DNA from: Pontibacter populi
GTDB lineage: Bacteria > Bacteroidota > Bacteroidia > Cytophagales > Hymenobacteraceae
Reading direction: 5' to 3'
Assembly (NCBI RefSeq): GCF_019336435.1
Contig: NZ_JAHWXQ010000001.1
Span: forward strand, 1,364,001 to 1,428,000
Length of the DNA stretch: 64,000 bases
Positions 37,490 through 44,026 of the stretch are shown here, piece after piece (positions within the stretch are counted from its first letter, which is position 1; each line of letters starts with the position of its first letter). Under the pieces are notes generated by a model. It did not search any database and was not told where the DNA came from. It was given only the letters and a program-made list of their open reading frames with translations. Made by a program: the position numbers and the translations under genes.

Positions 37490-37804
37490 AAATGCGACTT
37501 TTAAATGTAGAGTGTTTTACGTCTAAACAAATATAGAAATATTTAATATGTAGCCTTAATGCGGGTATGGCTTTTTTTCAAATATTTTTTGTTTTTAGTC
37601 GAAAAACAGCGAAAAGTGCTTTTAGTGAGGGTGTTATCGTAGCTTTTATAGTTAGCAATGCTATAAATGGTATTCACAGGCAAGCAGGTTACTGCAAAAA
37701 GCGGCTAAATGCAGGTGCATAACTATAAATTTTGCTTCCCAGCTACCACCCGATCAGGCATCTGTACGTTTACATAGTCTTAAATCTGGAATAGAAACGA
37801 ATTT
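37490..37804. other. Divergent promoter region between fadL-like and trxB-like genes
   Basis: 315-bp AT-rich spacer. On the minus strand TATATTTG (plus-strand positions 37528-37535) matches the Bacteroidota -7 consensus, 39 bp before the fadL-like start; no matching -33 box is seen. No ORF or repeat supported. Confidence 0.45.
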
Positions 37805-38698
37805 ATGTACGATGTTATAGTTATTGGCGGTGGCCCTGCAGGGTTAAATGCAGCCATGTTGTTGGGGCGCTCTCGCCGGAAAGTAGTAGTGTTTGATAGT
37901 GGAAAGCACCGTAACCGATGGGCTAAGCATATGAATGGTTTCCTGACCAGCGATGGCATGTCTCCCGGCGACTTTATCCGGAAAGGCAGAGAAGAACTGA
38001 AGCGTTACAATGTAGAAATACTGGAAAAGGTTATAGTTACGGCAACCTACTCTAAAGGCGAATTTGTAGTGAATGATGCCGAAGGAACAGTATATAAGTC
38101 TAAAAAGCTGTTGCTGGCTACCGGCCTGACAGATTACCTGCCCCAAATAGACGGTGTGGAGGAATACTATGGTAAAAGTGTGCACCACTGCCAGTATTGC
38201 GATGGCTGGGAAAGCCAGGACAAAGCGATCGCCGTGTACGGCAAAGACCGGAATGGTGTGGGCCAGTCTCTAGCCATGAAAACCTGGAGCCAGGATGTTA
38301 CCCTTTTCACCGATGGCACCAACAAACTTACCAAGGTAGACCTGGACCTGCTGGAGCGCAACGAGGTAAAACTATGCACCGATAAGATTGCCCGCCTGGA
38401 AGGTGAAGATGGTATGCTACAACGCATTATTCTGGCAAACGGACAAGCAAGGCAGCAGCAGGCAATGTTCTTTTCTACAGGCAGCAAGCAGCATTGCGAT
38501 CTTGGAGAACAATTGGGTTGCGAGTTTACCAGCAAAGGCGTGATTAAAACCCGTCGTCAGCAGCATTCTAACATACCAGGTTTGTTTGTAGCCGGTGATG
38601 CCGCCCGCGATATGCAGTTGGTTATAGTTGCCGCCGCCGAAGGTGCCAGAGCCGGCGTTGCCATAAATATAGAGCTCCAGAACGAGGAACGAAAGTAA
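37805..38698 (+). CDS. Thioredoxin-reductase-like FAD/NAD(P) oxidoreductase
   Basis: 297 residues. FAD-binding GGGPAGLNAAMLLGRSRR at the N-terminus, a redox-active pair Cys129-Cys132 in CQYCDG, an NAD(P)-type segment (IAVYGKDRNGVGQ) in place of the usual GGGxxA, and FAD-binding LFVAGDAARDMQ near the C-terminus. The weak nucleotide-binding glycine motif suggests altered or lost NADPH specificity relative to true TrxB, and the subgroup resembles bacillithiol-disulfide or TrxB-like reductases. No thioredoxin gene is nearby. Role: thiol redox chemistry in the cytoplasm. Confidence 0.82.
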   Translation: MYDVIVIGGGPAGLNAAMLLGRSRRKVVVFDSGKHRNRWAKHMNGFLTSDGMSPGDFIRKGREELKRYNVEILEKVIVTATYSKGEFVVNDAEGTVYKSKKLLLATGLTDYLPQIDGVEEYYGKSVHHCQYCDGWESQDKAIAVYGKDRNGVGQSLAMKTWSQDVTLFTDGTNKLTKVDLDLLERNEVKLCTDKIARLEGEDGMLQRIILANGQARQQQAMFFSTGSKQHCDLGEQLGCEFTSKGVIKTRRQQHSNIPGLFVAGDAARDMQLVIVAAAEGARAGVAINIELQNEERK

Positions 38699-38699
38699 T

Positions 38700-39370
38700 G
38701 GAAAAGAGGCAGCATAGCTGTGGGGATCTAGTATGTCTTATAATTCTCGATTTGTCATTTCGAACGCAGTGAGAAATCTGAGCGCTATAGTTTAAGGCTT
38801 TAAAATCCGAACTAAGCCTTTTCTCTCAAATATCCTCCAATGCTGGGAGCTCTACTCACTTACTGTTTTATAGTTGGCTTTGGTGCCCTCATGGCCGGGA
38901 GGCCTCGTCTTCGGGCATCGCGCTGCTGCTTTCTTGCTATTCTCGTGCCTCGGATTGCCTGGCGGCACCGCAACAAATCAAAGACGTTCAACCCAAAGAC
39001 TGTGAAGTTTCTCATAGTTATAGTTGGTCTATGGTTTGAACCTGCTCGCTTCGAGATTGATCGTGGTGATAGTTCCCAGGGGACAGGTAAACCTGCCCTG
39101 TTCGTAGTAAGTAACTATAGTTGATTTAGATTTCTCCTTTTGTCGAAATGACAGGTGGGGAAACAGTAGCAGAATGGTCCCCCTTTGAAGGGGTAAGGAA
39201 ATGACAAAGGGCAACTATAAAACTATAACACCAAATACAACTATAGCAGAAATTCCCCTCTTGGGAGGGGCAGGGGTAGGTTAATATAACACCTATAAAA
39301 CGAAAGCTAATCTCCTTCCCCTGTTCTTAGGGGAAGGTTGGGAAGGGGTAAAACCACCACTATAGATAGA
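38700..39370 (+). repeat. Composite intergenic repeat, copy 2 (opposite orientation to copy 1)
   Basis: Order reversed relative to copy 1: TCATTTCGAACGCAGTGAG (~38755), a GGGAGCTCTACTCA block, the 47-bp core at 38877-38923, CAACCCAAAGACTG (~38990), GGGGACAGGTAAACCTGCCC (~39078), GTCCCCCTTTGAAGGGG, CCCCTCTTGGGAGGGGCAGG (~39257) and CCTTCCCC hairpins (~39312-39350). It lies between convergent genes. The 94-aa ORF within it is judged spurious. Confidence 0.85.
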
Positions 39371-39385
39371 GGTCAAAAGTTAGTA

Positions 39386-40228
39386 TTATGCTGTAAGTCT
39401 GTTGCCATTTAAGGTAGTCTGGTGCTCAACTGGCTGAAACAAATGGTCGCGCAGGCAATAGCGGTACCCTTCCGTAAGCAGGTGCATTACCAGGTTTTCT
39501 ACGGCTATAGGTTCGTTTTCTTCGGCTTTACGCACACGCGAGAATCTTACTTTGCTGGCATCAATTATAGTTACCACTCCCGGCCCGAAAACTTCAACCT
39601 GGTCGCCTTCTTTAATAATAATACCTGTTTCTTCGCTCAGGCCGATGCCAATATGGGTAGGGTCGTGGGCAACGGCATGGGCTAAGCGGCCAAAACGGCC
39701 CCGCTCGGCAAAGTGTGTATCAATGTAAACATTATTAATAAAGCCGAAGCCTATAGTTGTTTTCATTTCGCCTTTGATGAGCGAGTAGTGGCCATACCCA
39801 TCGTATATCATTCTGTCAGACATAACGGCGGCTCCTGCACTGGTGCCTGATATGATAATGTCTTCTTCCCTGTAACGCCGGCTCATGATCTCGAAGAGTT
39901 TTGTGCCCCTCAGAAACTTAGCTAAACGTAGCTGGTCGCCACCGGTAAAAAATATCACATCTGCTTTTTCGATGCGCTCCAGGTTTGCAGGCAGATCCGC
40001 TTCGTGCTCCTCATCTATGCGCATAAAATTTACACTACTGCATCCCAGCTCTTCAAATGCTTCTTTATAGGCGTGTCCAGAATCAACGGCATCCGATGGC
40101 TTGGGTGTGGCTGTGGCAATAACTTCTATGTTCGAGTTGATGTCGCAGATTTCAGAGCGTATCAACCGGATGAGACCTTCATCATCGCCGCCGCCAAGAG
40201 CTATCAATTTTCCTTTAACCTGTTCCAT
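39386..40228 (-). CDS. Cyanophycinase-like serine peptidase (family S51)
   Basis: 280 residues, near the usual cyanophycinase length. KGKLIALGGGDDEG opens the class-I-glutamine-amidotransferase-like fold; FFTGGDQ at 94-99 and the nucleophile elbow GTSAGA (Ser130) are hallmark motifs; IDTHFAERGRFGRL follows, as in CphB. Cyanophycinases release beta-Asp-Arg dipeptides from cyanophycin. No cyanophycin synthetase is in the window, so it may act on other beta-aspartyl peptides. No signal peptide, hence cytoplasmic. Confidence 0.83.
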   Translation of the reverse strand: MEQVKGKLIALGGGDDEGLIRLIRSEICDINSNIEVIATATPKPSDAVDSGHAYKEAFEELGCSSVNFMRIDEEHEADLPANLERIEKADVIFFTGGDQLRLAKFLRGTKLFEIMSRRYREEDIIISGTSAGAAVMSDRMIYDGYGHYSLIKGEMKTTIGFGFINNVYIDTHFAERGRFGRLAHAVAHDPTHIGIGLSEETGIIIKEGDQVEVFGPGVVTIIDASKVRFSRVRKAEENEPIAVENLVMHLLTEGYRYCLRDHLFQPVEHQTTLNGNRLTA

Positions 40229-40391
40229 ATATGCTTTCGCTAACTGTAAAGTAAGTTATACTTTGTTTTGGCTGCCTTTGTTGATATGCTTCAGGCCCCA
40301 TTTTAGATATAAATAATGCTTTTACCTGTCTGGAGGCAACTATAGCTACCTGTAAAATCCTCATTTTAAGAGACATGTCCTGTAGCTGTTC

Positions 40392-40447
40392 TGTCCGGAA
40401 ATAAAAATTTGTTCGCTTCTGAACAGAAAAGTGTACGCCACCGGACA
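40392..40447 (+). promoter_or_regulatory. Tandem dyads, candidate enhancer-binding sites
   Basis: Two 16-bp dyads fit TGTNCG-N4-(C/T)GNACA: TGTTCGCTTCTGAACA (40410-40425) and TGTACGCCACCGGACA (40432-40447), centres 22 bp apart. A half-site TGTCCG lies at 40392. They sit 66-120 bp upstream of a sigma-54-like element, the usual place for NtrC-type activators. Confidence 0.6.
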
Positions 40448-40512
40448 CTTTTACAAGCCTATATAGCTAGCACCTGCTTATAACAGTCTGATATACAGAT
40501 TGTTATTTGATT

Positions 40513-40528
40513 TGGCACGCAAAGTGTA
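40513..40528 (+). promoter_or_regulatory. Candidate sigma-54 promoter
   Basis: TGGCACG at 40513-40519 is a perfect -24 box. With the standard spacing the -12 region reads GTGTA against TTGCA, so the -24 side is strong and the -12 side weak. No TAnnTTTG promoter is seen nearby. Transcription would start around 40540. Confidence 0.5.
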
Positions 40529-40559
40529 ATATCCCAATCAAGAATAAAAAAAATTATAG

Positions 40560-40631
40560 ATGGCCAAGCAACCTTTAGATCATGAGCTCCATCTATTAGT
40601 TACAAAGCATCAGAAAGAAAAGAATTTATAA
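40560..40631 (+). CDS. Possible 23-residue leader ORF
   Basis: ATG to TAA encoding MAKQPLDHELHLLVTK and seven more polar residues, the first ORF after the predicted start site and 20 nt before the first micropeptide gene. It has no export signal. It may be a leader peptide or chance. Confidence 0.25.
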   Translation: MAKQPLDHELHLLVTKHQKEKNL

Positions 40632-40651
40632 CCAACTAACTACCTACAATT

Positions 40652-40816
40652 ATGAAAATTATCGCACTGCTTTTCGCATTACTACTGGGCCTGGGGGCCG
40701 GCATGAAAAAAACTGCTGACGATCAGAAAGAGACCAGCTTCCAAAGTGAGCTTAACCAGTACAAATCTTACCCTAACTTATTGCCTGTTGTTGAAGTGAT
40801 AGGACACAAAAGCTAA
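40652..40816 (+). CDS. Secreted micropeptide A (54 residues, YPNLLPVVEV family)
   Basis: The ORF runs ATG-TAA. A hydrophobic N-terminus (MKIIALLFALLLGLGAG) is either a signal peptide or a membrane anchor, followed by a short charged linker (KKTADDQKETS) and the C-terminal block QYKSYPNLLPVVEV plus IGHKS. The next gene encodes the same start (MKII) and an identical YPNLLPVVEV, so this is a real conserved gene rather than a chance ORF. I do not recognise the family. Export and release of a processed C-terminal peptide, or a small membrane protein, are both possible. A sigma-54-like promoter and upstream dyads lie 125-260 bp upstream, and a terminator closes the cluster. Confidence 0.7.
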   Translation: MKIIALLFALLLGLGAGMKKTADDQKETSFQSELNQYKSYPNLLPVVEVIGHKS

Positions 40817-40856
40817 TCAGTAAAAAAAGTACCTAAAACCATTAAATCTTAAAACT

Positions 40857-41012
40857 ATGAAAATTATCGTTCTTCTTTTAGCTCTCTTAATTGCATTCGG
40901 ATTTGCCGTAAAACAAGCAGTCGAAAATATCGAGGAGATGACCATTCAGCAGGAAATAAAGCAGCTGAACAAATACCCTAACTTATTGCCTGTAGTAGAA
41001 GTAACAGTATAA
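40857..41012 (+). CDS. Secreted micropeptide B (51 residues, YPNLLPVVEV family)
   Basis: The ORF starts 40 nt after peptide A. MKIIVLLLALLIAFGFAV is the hydrophobic segment, then acidic VENIEEMTIQQEI and the C-terminal block QLNKYPNLLPVVEVTV. Compared with peptide A the first four and the YPNLLPVVEV residues are identical while the linker has diverged, and many codon third positions differ. That pattern means selection on the protein, not a recent copy. There is no Cys or Gly-Gly leader motif, so it is not a standard bacteriocin. Function unknown. Confidence 0.7.
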   Translation: MKIIVLLLALLIAFGFAVKQAVENIEEMTIQQEIKQLNKYPNLLPVVEVTV

Positions 41013-41076
41013 CACCGGCTACACAGGTCGCGCCACTTGCCTGCCATACCAAGCACCAACTATAATTACCCGTACT

Positions 41077-41241
41077 ATGAAAGCCTTATTGCTTTTGCTG
41101 GCGCTACTGCTGTGCATATACCTGGCCCGGGTAAAAACACGAAGCGCCAGATCATTAATGTCACCACGCAACTACCCCGAAATGCTGGTTCACCCTTACC
41201 AGCATGCCACTAACCTGGTCCCGGCTACCTTGACTGTATAG
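41077..41241 (+). CDS. Secreted micropeptide C (54 residues, divergent third member)
   Basis: The ORF starts 64 nt after peptide B. MKALLLLLALLLCIYLA is a strong hydrophobic segment, followed by a basic stretch (RVKTRSARS), RNYPEML and a C-terminus ATNLVPATLTV. It shares the overall plan with A and B, a YP dipeptide, and an N-L-V-P ending reminiscent of NLLPVVEVTV, but identity is low. Its basic linker contrasts with the acidic linkers of the other two. It is probably the same transcript, ended by the terminator at 41301. Membership of the family is inferred. Confidence 0.55.
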   Translation: MKALLLLLALLLCIYLARVKTRSARSLMSPRNYPEMLVHPYQHATNLVPATLTV

Positions 41242-41300
41242 TTTAAGAAGGGACTTTCATTCACCCTCACCTTAATTTTTAATTTTATGGCTAATAATTT

Positions 41301-41345
41301 AAAGCCGCCAATGTTACGATATGCGTAAATGGCGGCTTTTTTTTG
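41301..41345 (+). terminator. Terminator of the micropeptide cassette
   Basis: AAGCCGCCA (41302-41310) pairs with TGGCGGCTT (41330-41338) and is followed by a run of eight T. The loop carries ATGTTACGA. Confidence 0.88.
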
Positions 41346-41457
41346 CCAACTATTTAGTGTTTAAACCTTAAGAAAGCGATTATTGAAAACTATAGGACTG
41401 ATTTTCTGATGTTACGAAGCATATCGCAATTGCCTTTTTTACCAGTTACAAATAGCT

Positions 41458-41465
41458 TACATTTG
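41458..41465 (+). promoter_or_regulatory. Candidate -7 box of a non-coding RNA
   Basis: TACATTTG matches TAnnTTTG, with a T-rich stretch (41435-41440) 17 bp upstream in place of a -33 TTTG. Transcription would begin near 41470, where no CDS follows on this strand. Confidence 0.45.
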
Positions 41466-41469
41466 CTAT

Positions 41470-41717
41470 GCAGGGCAATGTCTGAGGTGTTAGAGTGAAA
41501 ACTTGCTCTGTGGAATATGCCTGCAGGCTATTTCTTAAGCTAGAGTGCAAGTAACCCGTTTACCAACTAATATTGTTGCGGTTGTAGAAAGTAGTACGGC
41601 AAACGGCAGCCCCCTGCCATGCCTGAACAGATCCAATACACAGAAAACAAACCCGCTGCAACAATGTAGCTTGCACTTGATTAAAAGGCTCGGTCCCCGC
41701 CGGGCCTTTTGCTTTTA
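41470..41717 (+). ncRNA. Structured non-coding RNA candidate, long-hairpin (6S-like) shape
   Basis: No plus-strand CDS is supported here, yet there is a promoter-like box upstream and a terminator downstream. A 5' hairpin pairs GCAGGGCA (41470) with TGCCTGC (41518). Then nested arms form one long rod: AGTGCAAG (41544-41551) with CTTGCACT (41670-41677), ATTGTTGC (41572-41579) with GCAACAAT (41658-41665), GGTTGT (41580) with ACAAACC (41647), and an apical GGCAG/CTGCC (41605-41618). An interrupted rod of this length resembles 6S RNA, but no sequence hallmark proves that. The 61-aa ORF across it is judged spurious. Confidence 0.55.
41683..41717 (+). terminator. Terminator of the structured RNA
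   Basis: AAAAGGC (41683-41689) pairs with GCCTTTT (41704-41710), with a CGG/CCG extension, followed by GCTTTT. It could also serve the convergent minus-strand gene. Confidence 0.75.
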
Positions 41718-41726
41718 TAACTATAG

Positions 41727-42302
41727 TTAGCGGTTTTCGCCTTTCAGAATATCGAAAATAGAGGGCTTTTTATCCTCATCTTTATCGCGGCGTTTTTTCT
41801 TGTCATCTTTTTTGTCGCCGTTGCCGAATGGCCAGATCGGATTCTTTTTCTTTTTTTCTTTCACGATCACATACCTCACCGATACCCCTGAAGAAAGGCC
41901 AATCCAGTCTTCGTGGTTAATATGGATGGCAGGCTTAATATCTGCGGAGAGCAGGAAAGGCAAACCGTTTACCTTGTATTCCAAACCAAGTATGGCATCG
42001 GCTCCTGTGAAAACGCCATTATCTTTTAAGTTACCCACGTGCGCACCGCCACCCAGATAATAGTTAAAACGCTCACCCAGTAAAGGGAAATGCCACTCGT
42101 AGAGCGCAGTACTGCTATACTCGCGTGCTCCTACCGAGGCAATGCCTTCTATAGTGCCACGTTCATGTACTTTCTGCTGAATAGAGAAACCTACCTTATC
42201 GCTTTCGAAGCGGACACCGGCGGCTGTTCTGTATTTCTGGGCGTATGCCTGTATACTTACTGCTGAGAGTATAAGAAAAAACAGGAGTGCTTTAATTTTC
42301 AT
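41727..42302 (-). CDS. Secreted hypothetical protein with beta-barrel-like body and Lys/Asp-rich tail
   Basis: 191 residues. Signal peptide (QAYAQ), then alternating short strands (FNYYLGGGAHVGNL, VFTGADAILGLEYKVNG, GLSSGVSVRYVIV) suggestive of a small outer-membrane barrel. The C-terminus is low complexity and highly charged (KKDDKKKRRDKDEDKK) before SIFDILKGENR. I do not recognise the family. The tail is unusual after a barrel and may be periplasmic. It converges with the structured RNA. Confidence 0.65.
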   Translation of the reverse strand: MKIKALLFFLILSAVSIQAYAQKYRTAAGVRFESDKVGFSIQQKVHERGTIEGIASVGAREYSSTALYEWHFPLLGERFNYYLGGGAHVGNLKDNGVFTGADAILGLEYKVNGLPFLLSADIKPAIHINHEDWIGLSSGVSVRYVIVKEKKKKNPIWPFGNGDKKDDKKKRRDKDEDKKPSIFDILKGENR

Positions 42303-42647
42303 ATGCGGTTTACGTGTTAACTATAGGGACTTCACAAAAATCTATCCCGATAACGACAAAAATCAGCATTAACCTTATCCTGAGTTAAAATGCTTTATAT
42401 AGTTTAAGTTTTGATTAGAACATTTACAGGCACAGTGGTCATTATTGGTAAAGATGCTGTTTTGAATGAAAGCACCAGCTGTCAGACGGCGATTATCTCA
42501 CAAGCTAGGTCTCTTGTTTCCAGTTTAGAAGCTTCGAAATAGTATAAAGCTGCTCTGCTCAGTTTTAAGAACCAGTTTACTTATATGCGACTGTCTCTGC
42601 CGCCTTTTCAGGAGCTAGTAACTATAACTTGTGCATATTTACGTGCA
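42303..42647. other. Spacer between two minus-strand genes
   Basis: 345 bp upstream of the barrel-like gene. A 43-codon open stretch exists near 42412-42543 on the plus strand, but without an ATG or a homologue I can name. Nothing else supported. Confidence 0.4.
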
Positions 42648-43061
42648 TCAAAGATCTGCACGGTAGCCACGGTTCGCTTTTTTATCTGACTGCTTCTTTT
42701 TGCCTTCCAGCCTTCTCTTTACCGATGCCTTTGTTGGCTTAGATGCTTTGCGTTTCTTCTGTTGGGTAAGTGCCTGTCGCAGCAATTCGTAAAACCGAGA
42801 AATACAGAGTTCCTTGTTTTGTAACTGGCTGCGTTCTTCCTGGCAAACTACCTGCAAATAGCCGTCGTTGGTTATCCGGTTAGCAAGCTTTTCCTGTATG
42901 CGTGTCTTTTCTTCGTCGGTCAGCAGTTCAGAGCTTTCCACATGGAACCTCAGTTCTACTTTGGTGGCTACTTTATTTACATTCTGCCCGCCGGCACCAC
43001 CGCTCCTCGATGCCTGGAACTGTAATTCCCTTTCTAAATCTCTGTCTTTTATTTCTATCAT
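42648..43061 (-). CDS. arfB: Alternative ribosome-rescue factor ArfB (peptidyl-tRNA hydrolase)
   Basis: 137 residues. The class-I release-factor-like domain carries SGGAGGQNVNKVATKVELRF with the catalytic GGQ at 24-26. The C-terminal tail is basic (KKRKASKPTKASVKRRLEGK), as needed to enter the empty mRNA channel of stalled ribosomes. ArfB hydrolyses peptidyl-tRNA on non-stop complexes. Length and both elements match the family. Stand-alone gene. Confidence 0.92.
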   Translation of the reverse strand: MIEIKDRDLERELQFQASRSGGAGGQNVNKVATKVELRFHVESSELLTDEEKTRIQEKLANRITNDGYLQVVCQEERSQLQNKELCISRFYELLRQALTQQKKRKASKPTKASVKRRLEGKKKQSDKKANRGYRADL

Positions 43062-43162
43062 AAACTATAAAGCATTGTATAACGCAGCCTGTATCCAAAC
43101 CATACTATAAACTATAGCCGTAGTAACTATAAAACTGCCACCGCAAACTATAAAACGATACT

Positions 43163-43540
43163 ATGAAACAAGCAATCGGGCACAAAGTATGGGCCATCGC
43201 CGAAGGCTATATTCCGGCTTACAGCAACGGACCGGAGCCACAGTTTACCAGCCACGAAACAGCCTGTATTTTAAACACCTCGGACCAGGATGCGCATGTA
43301 AAGATATGGATATACTTCAGCGATCGCGATCCGGTTGGGCCATACCAGCTTACTGTTCCGGCAAAACGCACCAAACATCTGCGCTTTAACGACCTGAAAG
43401 ACCCGGAACCGGTGCCGTTGGATACCGATTATGCCAGTGTTTTTGAATCGGATGTGCCGGTGGTGGTGCAACATACCCGCTTAGACTCACGGCAATCAGA
43501 AAACGCCCTGCTTAGCACCATGGCTTTTCCGGCGGGTTAA
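43163..43540 (+). CDS. Sensory-rhodopsin-transducer-like (ASRT) protein
   Basis: 125 residues. GHKVWAIAEGYIPAYSNGPE, FTSHETACILNT, ARVKIWIYFSD-type strand (here HVKIWIYFSDRDPVGPY), VPAKRTKHLRFNDL and DVPVVVQHTRLDSRQ match the Anabaena sensory rhodopsin transducer family, a small beta-sandwich thought to bind a small ligand, possibly a sugar. No rhodopsin gene is in the window, and many family members occur without one. The gene is followed at once by remnants of a GH13 glycosidase, which fits a carbohydrate-related role. The start ATG at 43163 is preceded by several AACTATA words. Confidence 0.83.
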   Translation: MKQAIGHKVWAIAEGYIPAYSNGPEPQFTSHETACILNTSDQDAHVKIWIYFSDRDPVGPYQLTVPAKRTKHLRFNDLKDPEPVPLDTDYASVFESDVPVVVQHTRLDSRQSENALLSTMAFPAG

Positions 43541-43541
43541 T

Positions 43542-43999
43542 AAACCTGAAGAGCTACTAGGCAAACCTGCCTTTGCTGACAAGCAGGATGGCATCTGGAG
43601 TTGGGACGAAGAAGCAAAAATGTATTCCCTGCATTGGTATTACGAACATCAACCTGACCTGAACATCTCTAACCCTGCCGTGCGCGAAGAGTTATACCGC
43701 ATTATGCAGTTCTGGTTACTGATGGGTGTATCCGGCTTTAGGGTTGATGCAGCACATATACTATTACAAAGCTTCAGTTAGAAAGACAAAGACGAGTTGT
43801 ATGACCTGTAGAGGACATGCGGGACTTTATAAACATGCACAGCCGCGATGCCATTTTAGTTGCAGAAGCATCGGGGCCGCCGCATGTGGTTGAGTCTTTC
43901 TTTGAAGGGAAAGAGCGGATGCACATGATGTTCAATTTGCCGTTACCGCTGCACAGCCCTAAAAAAGCAAAGTCTAAAGGCTTACAAACAAAAGGCTGA
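43542..43999 (+). pseudogene. Decayed GH13 alpha-amylase/trehalose-synthase-like gene fragment
   Basis: From 43542 the frame reads KPEELLGKPAFADKQDGIW, SLHWYYEHQPDLNISNP, VREELYRIMQFWLLMGVSG and FRVDAAH, the GH13 region with the catalytic-Asp block GFRVDA. In-frame stops follow at about 43779 and 43809. A frame change then gives MRDFINMHSRDAILVAEASG (GH13 region III, catalytic Glu in VAEA) and FFEGKERMHMMFNLPLPL before a stop at 43997. Both the N-terminal half and the C-terminal domains are missing. Pattern and order match trehalose-synthase-like alpha-amylases. It is clearly non-functional as an enzyme. Confidence 0.85.
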
Positions 44000-44026
44000 T
44001 CACTTCGTTATGGAATAAGTATAGTT

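Noticed and set aside
41545-41730. 61-codon ORF across the structured RNA
   Set aside because: It overlaps paired RNA arms and the terminator and has no recognisable domain.
42412-42543. Open 43-codon stretch before arfB
   Set aside because: No ATG at its head, no export signal or domain, and no conservation evidence.
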